Of a DNA stretch of 25,395 bases, positions 7,542 through 14,387 are shown in pieces (within the stretch, counting starts at the first letter, position 1; each line of letters begins with the position of its first letter). The notes under the pieces are model-generated. The model did not search any database, was not told the DNA's origin, and saw only the letters and a list, made by a program, of their open reading frames with translations. The position numbers and the translations under genes are program-made. This stretch comes from an uncultured Sphingomonas sp. (GTDB lineage: Bacteria > Pseudomonadota > Alphaproteobacteria > Sphingomonadales > Sphingomonadaceae), in the NCBI GenBank assembly GCA_946482655.1, contig CAMLSA010000044.1, positions 1-25,395 of the forward strand. The letters are read 5' to 3'.

Positions 7542-7997
7542 ATGGCCAAGATCAACGAACGCGCGCGCTCACGCAGTGCAGCCCGCCTGGCCGCCGCCCA
7601 GGCGCTCTATCAGCAGGAGATGGAGGGAACGCCGCTTCCGCAGCTGCTCGACGAGTTCCACCAGCATCGGCTGGGTGCCACGATCGAAGATGTCGAATAT
7701 GCGGCCGCCGAAGTCAGCTTCTTCGACGATCTCGTCAAGGGCGTCGACGCGCGCCGCACCGAGATCGACGCTGCGATCACCGCCAGGCTCGCGAGCGGCT
7801 GGACGCTCGATCGACTCGACCGGCCGATGCGGCAGATTCTCCGCGTCGGGGCCTATGAGTTGATCGCTCGCCCGGATGTGCCCACCGCGACGGTGATCAG
7901 CGAATATGTCGATGTCGCCGACGCCTTTTACGACAAGCGCGAGAAGGGCTTCGTCAACGGATTGCTGGACGGTATCGCCAAAGCCGCGCGTGGCTGA
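7542..7997 (+). CDS. nusB: Transcription antitermination factor NusB
   Basis: All-helical RNA-binding protein that, with NusE (S10), binds boxA RNA in rRNA leaders and promotes antitermination. The 151-residue sequence has the expected N-terminal RSRSAARLAAAQALYQQEM helix, a central IDAAI segment, WTLDRLDRPMRQILRVGAYEL, and the C-terminal ISEYVDVADAFYDKREKGFVNGLLD, the most conserved part of NusB. The ATG follows the hisD TAA without a gap, so expression is coupled to hisD. thiL follows after about 44 bases in the same direction. Confidence 0.97.
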   Translation: MAKINERARSRSAARLAAAQALYQQEMEGTPLPQLLDEFHQHRLGATIEDVEYAAAEVSFFDDLVKGVDARRTEIDAAITARLASGWTLDRLDRPMRQILRVGAYELIARPDVPTATVISEYVDVADAFYDKREKGFVNGLLDGIAKAARG

Positions 7998-8041
7998 ATC
8001 GCCCGCGCGGTGCGGCGGGCGGGAAGTATAGGCAGGTGAGC

Positions 8042-8971
8042 ATGAGCGACGAACAGCGCGTGATCGATGCCCTGCGCGCCCTCGCGACGCATCCCGCCGC
8101 GCGCGCGCTGCGCGACGACGCGGCGGTGCTGCCCGCGCCGTTCGGCCGCGATCTGGTGCTGACCCACGACATGCTGGTCGAGGGGGTCCATTATCTGCCC
8201 GGCGATCCGCCCGGTGACGTCGCCTGGAAGCTGCTCGCGGTCAATCTGTCCGATCTCGCCGCCAAGGCGGCCGAGCCCCTGGGCGTGCTGGTGGGCTTTG
8301 GCTTGACCGGTCGGCCCGAGTGGGACGACGCGTTCATCGCCGGGCTCAAGCGCGCGCTCGATCATTTCGGGGTGCCGCTGCTCGGCGGCGATACGGTGGC
8401 GCAGCCCGGCGGCGACGCGCGGGTGCTGGGGCTGACGGCGATCGGCCAGGTGGCGGCTGGCGGTGCGCCCGACCGCCGTGGCGCCAGGAACGGCGACCTG
8501 CTGTTCGTCACGGGGCCGATCGGCGACGCCGGGCTCGGCCTCAGAATCGCGCGGGGCGAGATCGAGGGGCCGCGCCGGCTGCTCAAGGCCTATCGGCTAC
8601 CGATGCCCCGGCTCGCGGAGGGCCGCATCCTCGGTCCGCTCGTCCATGCGATGACCGACATCTCCGACGGGCTGCTGATCGATGCGCAGCGGATCGCCGC
8701 CGCCTCGGGCCTGGCGGTCGGCATCGATCTCGACGCGGTGCCGTTGTCGGCCGAAGCGCGCGGCTTCGGCGAGGACAGGGCGGCGCGGCTCGCCGCCGTC
8801 ACGGCAGGCGACGATTATCAGCTGCTCTGCGCGGTGCCGCCCGCGATGCGCGATGCGGCGGCGGCGATTGCGTCCGAGATCGGTCGCTTCGGCGTTGGCG
8901 CGGGACTCACCGTTCATGATCGGCACGGGGCGGTGCCGCTGCCCGCCAATCTCGGTTATGAACATGGCTGA
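8042..8971 (+). CDS. thiL: Thiamine-monophosphate kinase
   Basis: ThiL phosphorylates thiamine monophosphate with ATP to the active cofactor thiamine diphosphate. The 309-residue protein shows the PurM-like fold motifs: RDDAAVLP and LTHDMLVEGVHY (Mg/ATP binding), AWKLLAVNLSDLAAKAAEP, LLGGDTVAQPG, FVTGPIGDAGLGL, the ADP-binding MTDISDGLLID and the C-terminal VTAGDDYQLL. ATG at 8042 is preferred because AGGTGAG lies just upstream; an in-frame GTG at 8036 would add two residues. No TPP riboswitch-like sequence was seen upstream, as expected for a gene inside a run (after nusB). Confidence 0.97.
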   Translation: MSDEQRVIDALRALATHPAARALRDDAAVLPAPFGRDLVLTHDMLVEGVHYLPGDPPGDVAWKLLAVNLSDLAAKAAEPLGVLVGFGLTGRPEWDDAFIAGLKRALDHFGVPLLGGDTVAQPGGDARVLGLTAIGQVAAGGAPDRRGARNGDLLFVTGPIGDAGLGLRIARGEIEGPRRLLKAYRLPMPRLAEGRILGPLVHAMTDISDGLLIDAQRIAAASGLAVGIDLDAVPLSAEARGFGEDRAARLAAVTAGDDYQLLCAVPPAMRDAAAAIASEIGRFGVGAGLTVHDRHGAVPLPANLGYEHG

Positions 8972-9106
8972 GCGGGGCTGAAACCCCGAAATACGGGCCT
9001 TGCGGCGCGCCGACAACATCGACATAGAGGAGCACCAAGTGCCGGGGGTCGGTAAAGCAGCCAAAAATCCCCGATCCCGGCGCGAACGGGAGCGAAGGGA
9101 GATAGG

Positions 9107-11209
9107 ATGCTCATCATACAGATAGCGATCGGCTGCGGCCTGATCGCCATATTATACGGGCTGTTCACCAGCCGCCAGGTGCTGGCCGCCTCGCCCGGCA
9201 ACGAGCGGATGCAGGATATCGCAGCGGCCATCCAGGAGGGTGCGCAAGCCTATCTCGGCCGCCAATATCGCACCATCGCGATCGTCGGCGTCATCGTCGC
9301 CGCGCTGGTCTTCTACTTCCTCGGCCTGACCTCGGCGGTCGCCTTCGTGATCGGTTCGGTGCTCTCGGGGGTCGCCGGCTATGTCGGCATGAACATCTCG
9401 GTGCGCGCCAATGTGCGCACCGCCGAAGCCGCGCGCACCAGCCTGCAGAGCGGCCTGACCGTCGCCTTCCGCGCGGGTGCGGTGACCGGCGTGCTCGTCG
9501 CCGGCCTGGCGCTGCTCGCGATCGCGGTCTTCTATTGGTATCTGACCGGTCCGCGCGGCTACGCCCCCAACGACCGCGTCGTCGTCGACTCGCTGGTAGC
9601 GCTCGCGTTCGGCGCCTCGCTGATCTCTATCTTCGCGCGCCTCGGCGGCGGCATCTTCACCAAGGCCGCCGACGTCGGCGCCGACCTCGTCGGCAAGGTC
9701 GAAGCCGGCATTCCCGAAGACGATCCCCGCAACCCCGCCACCATCGCCGACAATGTCGGCGACAATGTCGGCGACTGCGCCGGCATGGCAGCCGACCTGT
9801 TCGAGACCTATGTCGTCACCGTCGGCGCCACCATGGTGCTCGTCGCGCTGCTCGTCGCGGGGGACGCGGCCTCGATCGGCGCGCTGATGTCGCTGCCGCT
9901 GCTGATCGGCGGCGTCTGCATCATCACCTCGATCATCGGCACCTATATGGTCCGCCTGGGCAACAACCAGTCGATCATGGGCGCGCTTTACAAGGGCTTC
10001 TGGACCACCGCGATCCTCTCGGTCCCAGCGATCTATTTCGCGACCGACTGGGTGCTCGGCGGCATGGCCAGCGCGATCGGCGTGGGCGAGGACAGCTTCC
10101 CGGCGATGAACCTCTTCTATTCTGCGCTGGTCGGCCTGGCCGTCACCGGACTGCTCGTGTGGATCACCGAATATTACACCGGCACCAACTACCGGCCGGT
10201 CCGCTCGATCGCCAAGTCGTCCGAGACCGGCCATGGCACCAACGTCATCCAGGGCCTCGCGATCAGTCTGGAATCGACCGCGATGCCCACGATCGTGATC
10301 TGTGTCGGCATCGTCGTCTCCTACCAGCTCGCGGGCCTGATCGGCATCGCCTTCGCGGCGACCGCGATGCTCGCGCTGGCCGGCATGGTCGTTGCGCTCG
10401 ACGCTTATGGTCCGGTGACCGATAATGCCGGCGGCATCGCCGAAATGGCGGAGCTCGACGACAGCGTGCGCGTCAAGACCGACGCGCTCGATGCGGTCGG
10501 CAACACCACCAAGGCGGTGACCAAGGGTTATGCGATCGGCTCGGCGGGCCTTGCCGCGCTGGTGCTGTTCGGCGCCTACACGACCGACCTTCGCCTCTAC
10601 TTCCCCGATCTCGCGGTCGATTTCTCGCTGAGCAACCCGTACGTCATCGTCGGCCTGCTGCTCGGCGCCCTGCTGCCGTACATATTCGGGGCATTCGGCA
10701 TGACCGCCGTCGGCCGCGCGGCGGGCGCGGTGGTCGAGGAAGTGCGCGCGCAGTTCCGCGATAATCCGGGCATCATGGCGGGCACCAGCCGTCCCAACTA
10801 TGCCCGCACCGTGGATCTCGTCACCAAGGCGGCGATCAAGGAGATGATCGTGCCGTCGCTGCTGCCGGTGCTGGCGCCGATCGTCGTCTATTTCGTGATC
10901 GCCGCCGTGGCGGGCCAGGCGAACGGCTTCGCGGCTTTGGGCGCGCTGCTGCTCGGCGTGATCGTCTCGGGCCTGTTCGTCGCCATCTCGATGACCTCGG
11001 GCGGCGGCGCATGGGACAATGCCAAGAAGTATATCGAAGACGGCAACCATGGCGGCAAGGGATCGGAAGCCCATAAGGCGGCCGTGACCGGCGACACGGT
11101 GGGCGATCCCTATAAGGACACCGCGGGCCCCGCGGTCAATCCGATGATCAAGATCACCAACATCGTAGCGCTCCTGCTGCTCGCCGCGCTGGCCCACGCG
11201 GCCAGCTGA
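9107..11209 (+). CDS. hppA: Membrane-bound proton-translocating pyrophosphatase
   Basis: A 700-residue integral membrane enzyme with about 16 hydrophobic helices that couples pyrophosphate hydrolysis to ion pumping across the inner membrane. The catalytic motif [11 protein letters not shown] begins near Asp189 and is followed by [26 protein letters not shown]; the C-terminal [15 protein letters not shown] completes the Mg-PPi site. [10 protein letters not shown] places Lys469 and Thr472 where K+-independent H+-pyrophosphatases carry them (K+-dependent ones have Ala and Gly), so this is predicted to be a K+-insensitive proton pump. The start ATG has GGGAG 7 bases upstream. A strong terminator follows the stop. 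A tiny possible upstream ORF overlaps the start. Confidence 0.98.
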   Translation: MLIIQIAIGCGLIAILYGLFTSRQVLAASPGNERMQDIAAAIQEGAQAYLGRQYRTIAIVGVIVAALVFYFLGLTSAVAFVIGSVLSGVAGYVGMNISVRANVRTAEAARTSLQSGLTVAFRAGAVTGVLVAGLALLAIAVFYWYLTGPRGYAPNDRVVVDSLVALAFGASLISIFARLGGGIFTKAADVGADLVGKVEAGIPEDDPRNPATIADNVGDNVGDCAGMAADLFETYVVTVGATMVLVALLVAGDAASIGALMSLPLLIGGVCIITSIIGTYMVRLGNNQSIMGALYKGFWTTAILSVPAIYFATDWVLGGMASAIGVGEDSFPAMNLFYSALVGLAVTGLLVWITEYYTGTNYRPVRSIAKSSETGHGTNVIQGLAISLESTAMPTIVICVGIVVSYQLAGLIGIAFAATAMLALAGMVVALDAYGPVTDNAGGIAEMAELDDSVRVKTDALDAVGNTTKAVTKGYAIGSAGLAALVLFGAYTTDLRLYFPDLAVDFSLSNPYVIVGLLLGALLPYIFGAFGMTAVGRAAGAVVEEVRAQFRDNPGIMAGTSRPNYARTVDLVTKAAIKEMIVPSLLPVLAPIVVYFVIAAVAGQANGFAALGALLLGVIVSGLFVAISMTSGGGAWDNAKKYIEDGNHGGKGSEAHKAAVTGDTVGDPYKDTAGPAVNPMIKITNIVALLLLAALAHAAS

Positions 11210-11228
11210 TCCGCGCTTCGCGAGCCGG

Positions 11229-11270
11229 GAAGGGCCCGTCCGGAGCGATCCGGACGGGCCCTTCTCTTTC
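11229..11270 (+). terminator. Rho-independent terminator of hppA
   Basis: A 16-bp stem (11229-11244 with 11249-11264, all Watson-Crick) is closed by a GCGA tetraloop of the GNRA type and followed by the T-rich CTCTTTC. It starts 19 bases after the hppA stop. This is the clearest intrinsic terminator in the window. Confidence 0.93.
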
Positions 11271-11302
11271 CATTTCCGGCCCGTGCCGGCAGGAAACCGG
11301 GT

Positions 11303-11551
11303 CTAAGGCGCCTTCTTGCGGATCAGGTAGCGATACACCCCGATCAGGTTGATAAGCAGCAGAACGATGTTCTGGGTGCCGATCCCCTCCGCGTCCGGCT
11401 TCATGAAGCCCCAGCCGATCAGCGCGAGCGAGGAGGTGACGAAGATCACGAAGGCGAAGCCGGTCCAACGGCGGCCGAGGTCGAGCGAGATGATGAACGC
11501 GGCGACCGCACCCGCGACCGCGCCATACCATTGCAGCGCGGTGATCAGCAT
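11303..11551 (-). CDS. Small three-helix membrane protein, unknown function
   Basis: An 82-residue protein with three predicted transmembrane helices: residues about 5-25, 28-48 and 60-77, the first pair joined by a short DLGRRWTG turn. The C-terminus YRYLIRKKAP is positively charged, which by the positive-inside rule suggests a cytoplasmic tail. Size and helix number recall SemiSWEET-type half transporters, but no conserved PQ or PN motif was seen, so no function is assigned. ATG at 11549-11551 begins the first helix; the frame is open further upstream without hydrophobic or conserved-looking sequence. It converges on hppA, with the shared terminator hairpin between them. Confidence 0.72.
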   Translation of the reverse strand: MLITALQWYGAVAGAVAAFIISLDLGRRWTGFAFVIFVTSSLALIGWGFMKPDAEGIGTQNIVLLLINLIGVYRYLIRKKAP

Positions 11552-11677
11552 ATGATCGGCATCCGGAAGGCTTCCTCTTCTTTTTGAATCCCTGCGTCCT
11601 AACCCGCGCCATTGCGGATACGTTCCGACGCGGCCGGTCTTGCCGCAGCAGGCCGGCGGAGTCATGAAGAAGCGGCC

Positions 11678-12114
11678 ATGGTGACGGCTTTGCCCATTAT
11701 CCGCCGGCTCGGCCCCAATGACGTCGCGACGATGCGGCGAGCTATGCGGCGGCGGCGCCCGACGCCGCTTATCTCACAGGGCTGCTGGCAAGGCCGCATG
11801 TGATCGCGTTGGTCGCCGAGGAGGGGGACGAAGCGGTCGCCGGCGGCCTCGTCGCCTATCTTCTCGACAAGTTCGAGCAGGCGCGCAGCGAAATCTATAT
11901 CTATGATCTGGCGGTCGACGAGGCCCATCGGCGACGGGGGATCGCGACTGGTTTGATCGAGAGTCTACGAGCAATCGGGGCTGAGCTGGGGGCCTGGATG
12001 ATCTACGTCCAGGCCGACTATGGCGACGATCCCGCCATCGCGCTCTACGCCAAGCTCGGCATGCGCGAGGATGTCATGCATTTCGATCTTCCGGTGCGCG
12101 GCAGGGATCTGTAG
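11678..12114 (+). pseudogene. AAC(3)-I-like N-acetyltransferase gene, frameshifted by internal deletion
   Basis: The N-terminal part, beginning at ATG 11678 ([14 protein letters not shown]), and the C-terminal part from about 11731 to the TAG at 12112-12114 are in different frames. The C-terminal part reads as AAC(3)-I-type GNAT acetyltransferases: [32 protein letters not shown], the acetyl-CoA loop [11 protein letters not shown], then [20 protein letters not shown]. Compared with the family, about 13 codons between VATMR and the next conserved block are missing. At the junction the sequence GATGCGG fits both sides, so a deletion of about 40 bases between short repeats would explain the frame change. 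The intact family acetylates aminoglycosides; chromosomal members may have other substrates. A GTG at 11800 could start a 104-residue remnant that keeps the acetyl-CoA site. Confidence 0.8.
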
Positions 12115-12126
12115 CGGGCGCTACAG
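12109..12126. other. Short hairpin over the stop codon of the acetyltransferase remnant
   Basis: CTGTAGC (12109-12115) and GCTACAG (12120-12126) form a perfect 7-bp inverted repeat with a 4-base loop that includes the TAG stop codon. No T-run follows on the plus strand, so its role as a terminator is doubtful. Confidence 0.4.
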
Positions 12127-12156
12127 TCACCCGCGTCGGCAATGCTGGATCTCGCA

Positions 12157-12191
12157 CCCGCGCCGGGCCTCTTCATGAGGACCAGCGCGGG
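12157..12191 (-). terminator. Strong hairpin just after the small peptide gene
   Basis: Arms 12157-12171 and 12177-12191 pair at 14 of 15 positions when transcribed leftward (one U-G wobble, one mismatch) around a 5-base loop. The hairpin lies 10 bases past the stop codon of the 27-residue ORF. The following bases are not T-rich, so it may be a terminator of non-classical type or an RNA-stabilising 3' structure. Confidence 0.55.
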
Positions 12192-12200
12192 ACACGAGGG

Positions 12201-12284
12201 TTAAAGCGCGATGACCACGCCGATTGCGAGCGCCTGCGCTGCAATTGCGAAGAAGGCATTCGCTGCACCTTCGAAGAAAGTCAT
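12201..12284 (-). CDS. Predicted 27-residue hydrophobic membrane peptide
   Basis: A short ORF from ATG (12284-12282) to TAA (12203-12201). The ribosome binding site is very good: AGGAG seven bases before the ATG. The peptide starts MTFFEGAANAFF and continues with about 15 residues that are almost all Ala, Ile, Leu, Val or Gly, ending in VVIAL. Its only charged side chain is Glu5, so it looks like one transmembrane helix. It has its own candidate promoter, a leader with an inverted repeat and a strong 3' hairpin, which together form a compact unit. The family is not recognised. Size and character resemble small regulatory membrane proteins or type I toxins, but this is inference only. An overlapping plus-strand ORF at 12210 has a worse ribosome site. 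Confidence 0.55.
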   Translation of the reverse strand: MTFFEGAANAFFAIAAQALAIGVVIAL

Positions 12285-12318
12285 GACAATGCTCCTGCAC
12301 TAGGGTTCGTTGGCCCTC

Positions 12319-12336
12319 CAACGCGATTGTGCGTTG
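12319..12336. repeat. Inverted repeat in the leader of the small peptide gene
   Basis: CAACGC (12319-12324) and GCGTTG (12331-12336) are perfect inverted copies with a six-base spacer, extended on one side by the palindrome GTTGCAAC (12333-12340). It may be an operator or a leader hairpin of the small gene. A related GTTGC-N7-GCAAC lies at about 12392. Confidence 0.45.
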
Positions 12337-12352
12337 CAACATTAATCTCTCT

Positions 12353-12381
12353 AAAATATCCGCGGCGCAATTGCTAACCAA
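12353..12381 (-). promoter_or_regulatory. Candidate promoter for the small peptide gene
   Basis: On the minus strand TTGGTT (12381-12376) is separated by exactly 17 bases from TATTTT (12358-12353). It lies in a locally AT-rich patch that stands out from the GC-rich surroundings. Predicted start near 12346 gives a leader of about 60 bases before the ATG at 12284. Confidence 0.4.
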
Positions 12382-12503
12382 GCCGATAGAGTTGCAATCT
12401 ACGCAACCCCGCTTCGGCATCCGCGCGAAGCAGAAAGCGGCTGGGGCCGGTGGTACATCGGTTGATGTTGACTTTGCGACCTGCCGTCCCTCAATCACAG
12501 GCG

Positions 12504-13505
12504 ATGCGTTTCCTCTCCGACAATGCCGCGAGCGTCTGCCCCGAGGTGATGGCGGCGCTGGTCGCGGCCAACACACCCGACACCGCCTATGACGGCGACG
12601 CGCTGAGCAGGCGCCTCGATGAGCTGTTTTCGGATCTGTTTGGCACCGGGGTAGCCGCGCTCTGGGTGTCGAGCGGCACCGCCGCCAATGCGCTCGCGCT
12701 CGCGGCGATGGTCCAGGCGCACCAGGCGGTGATCTGCCATGAAGAAGCGCATATCCAGGACGACGAATGCGGTGCTCCCGAATTCTATACCGGCGGCGCC
12801 AAGCTGATGCTGGTCACGGGCGCCGGCGCCAAGCTCGAGCCGGCGGGAATCGGAGCCTTCGCCGATTCGATCCGCAGCGATGTTCACCAGACCCAGCCCG
12901 CGGCTATCTCGATCACCAACGCCACCGAATATGGCCTCGTCTACACGCCGGACGAGGCGGCCGCGATCGGCGATCTCGCTAGGCGGCGCGGGCTCGGCCT
13001 GCACATGGACGGCGCTCGCTTCGCCAATGCCGTGGCGGCGCTCGGCTGTTCCCCAGCGGACCTGACGTGGCGTGCGGGGGTCGACGCGCTGAGCTTCGGC
13101 TTCGTCAAGAATGGCGGCATGTCGGCCGAGGCGCTGATCTTCTTCAAGCCCGAGCTGGCCGAAGCGACCCGCTATCGCCGCAAGCGCGCCGGGCATCTGC
13201 TGTCGAAGGGCCGCTTCGCCGCGGCGCAGATCCTGGCGATGGTCGAGGACGGAGTGTGGCTGCGCAATGCCCGCGCCGCCAATGCCGCCGCCGCACATGT
13301 CGCGAACGCCGCGCGCGAGCGGCTGCTCCACGAGGTCCAGGCGAACGAGATCTTCCTGCGGCTGACGGCCGGCGAGGCGGCGGGCCTGCGCGCGCAGGGA
13401 TTCCTATTCCACGACTGGGCGCCCGGGGTGGCGCGGCTGGTGTGCAGCTGGGATCAGCCCGCCGACGAGGTCGAGGCACTGGCGCGGGCGATCATGACGC
13501 TCTGA
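12504..13505 (+). CDS. ltaE: Low-specificity L-threonine aldolase
   Basis: PLP-dependent fold type I enzyme that splits L-threonine or L-allo-threonine to glycine and acetaldehyde. The 333 residues start with the typical FLSDNAASVCPEV and contain SSGTAANALAL (phosphate-binding region), HEEAHIQDDECGAPEF, ITNATEYGLVYTP, HMDGARFANAVAALG with the PLP-nitrogen aspartate, and FVKNGGMSAEA, where Lys202 should form the Schiff base. The ATG at 12504 is chosen because the family begins there; the upstream in-frame ATG at 12450 adds residues without similarity. The ribosome site is a modest AGG. The symbol follows the E. coli homologue and is given on family grounds. It converges with the epimerase gene 14 bp away. 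Confidence 0.93.
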   Translation: MRFLSDNAASVCPEVMAALVAANTPDTAYDGDALSRRLDELFSDLFGTGVAALWVSSGTAANALALAAMVQAHQAVICHEEAHIQDDECGAPEFYTGGAKLMLVTGAGAKLEPAGIGAFADSIRSDVHQTQPAAISITNATEYGLVYTPDEAAAIGDLARRRGLGLHMDGARFANAVAALGCSPADLTWRAGVDALSFGFVKNGGMSAEALIFFKPELAEATRYRRKRAGHLLSKGRFAAAQILAMVEDGVWLRNARAANAAAAHVANAARERLLHEVQANEIFLRLTAGEAAGLRAQGFLFHDWAPGVARLVCSWDQPADEVEALARAIMTL

Positions 13506-13519
13506 GCGGCGCGGCGCCC

Positions 13520-14320
13520 TCAGTTCCTCACCCTTTGGGCAGGAATGAGAGAGCGAAGGCCAGCGTGGAAATCGGGATAAAGCGGCCGCCAGCCGAGCAG
13601 CCGCTTCGCCTTGCCGTTCGCGACCCGGCGATTTTCGCCGTAGAAGGCGCGGGCGGCGGGTGACAGCCCGGCTTGCTCGAGCGTCAGCAGCGGCGGAGGC
13701 GGCACGCCCAGCAACTCGCACGCTGCCTCGATCACCCGGTTCTGGCTGGCCGGCCGGTCGTCGGCCAGATTGTAGACACCGGGAGGGCCGCGCTCGATGC
13801 TCGCGAGCACACCGCCGACGATGTCGTCGACATGGACACGGCTGAACACCTGTCCCGGCAGGTCGATGCGATGCGCCTTGCCCGCGGCCACCCGGTCGAG
13901 CGGGGATCGGCCGGGGCCGTATATGCCGGGCAGGCGGAAGACGCGAATTTCGGGATGAAACGCCTGCCATGCGAGATCGGCCGCCCCGCGCGCGCCGCGC
14001 CGGCCGAAGCCGACCGCGGCACCCTCGTCGACCCAGGCGCCGCCAGTGTCGCCATAAACGCCTGTCGAGGAAAGATAGCCGATCCATCGGGCGCCGCTGG
14101 CAGCGAGCCTCGCGCCATGGCGTTCGAGCACCGGATCACCCTCACCTTCAGGCGGCACCGAGGACAGAATATGGCTGGCCCGATCAATCGCGGCCGCTAC
14201 CGCGCTATCCTTCGCGAAAGCCGCACGATCGACCGTTTCCACCGCGAAACCGCGCGCTTGCACCGCCGCGATTATGTGCGATGCTGTATAGCCGGGGCCG
14301 AAAACGAGTATGTGCGCCAT
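13520..14320 (-). CDS. NAD(P)-dependent epimerase/dehydratase-like (extended SDR) protein
   Basis: A 266-residue Rossmann-fold protein related to YeeZ-type and extended SDR proteins. It starts MAHILVFGPGYTASHI with the dinucleotide-binding G-x-G-x-x-x-S pattern, has a YLSSTGVYGDTGG segment holding the serine and tyrosine of the active-site region, followed by FRLPGIYGPGRSPLD, and VHVDDIVGGVLASI, all usual in nucleotide-sugar epimerase relatives. The usual YxxxK lysine is not evident, so catalysis may differ. The start ATG (14318-14320) has GAGG a few bases upstream. It is divergent from pepN; the 67-base gap must contain both promoters. Confidence 0.88.
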   Translation of the reverse strand: MAHILVFGPGYTASHIIAAVQARGFAVETVDRAAFAKDSAVAAAIDRASHILSSVPPEGEGDPVLERHGARLAASGARWIGYLSSTGVYGDTGGAWVDEGAAVGFGRRGARGAADLAWQAFHPEIRVFRLPGIYGPGRSPLDRVAAGKAHRIDLPGQVFSRVHVDDIVGGVLASIERGPPGVYNLADDRPASQNRVIEAACELLGVPPPPLLTLEQAGLSPAARAFYGENRRVANGKAKRLLGWRPLYPDFHAGLRSLIPAQRVRN

Positions 14321-14387
14321 GGCGCCTCGATGTAGACCGCTTCCTGCCGACCGCCAGCATTGTTTGCACAAATGAGGGGATCAGATC

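Noticed and set aside
7998..8041. TPP riboswitch before thiL
   Set aside because: Only 44 bases separate nusB and thiL, too short, and no THI-box sequence is present.
8973..8988. CGGGG/CCCCG hairpin after thiL as a terminator
   Set aside because: Only 5 bp and no following T-run; too weak to annotate.
9152..11197. 681-codon open frame antisense to hppA
   Set aside because: Its translation is a low-complexity mix rich in Asp, Arg, Gly and His, typical of the antisense of a GC-rich gene; hppA itself is certain.
12210..12302. 30-codon plus-strand ORF opposite the small peptide gene
   Set aside because: Its GAGGG is too far from the ATG (about 11 bases), while the minus-strand ORF has an ideal ribosome site, promoter and 3' hairpin.
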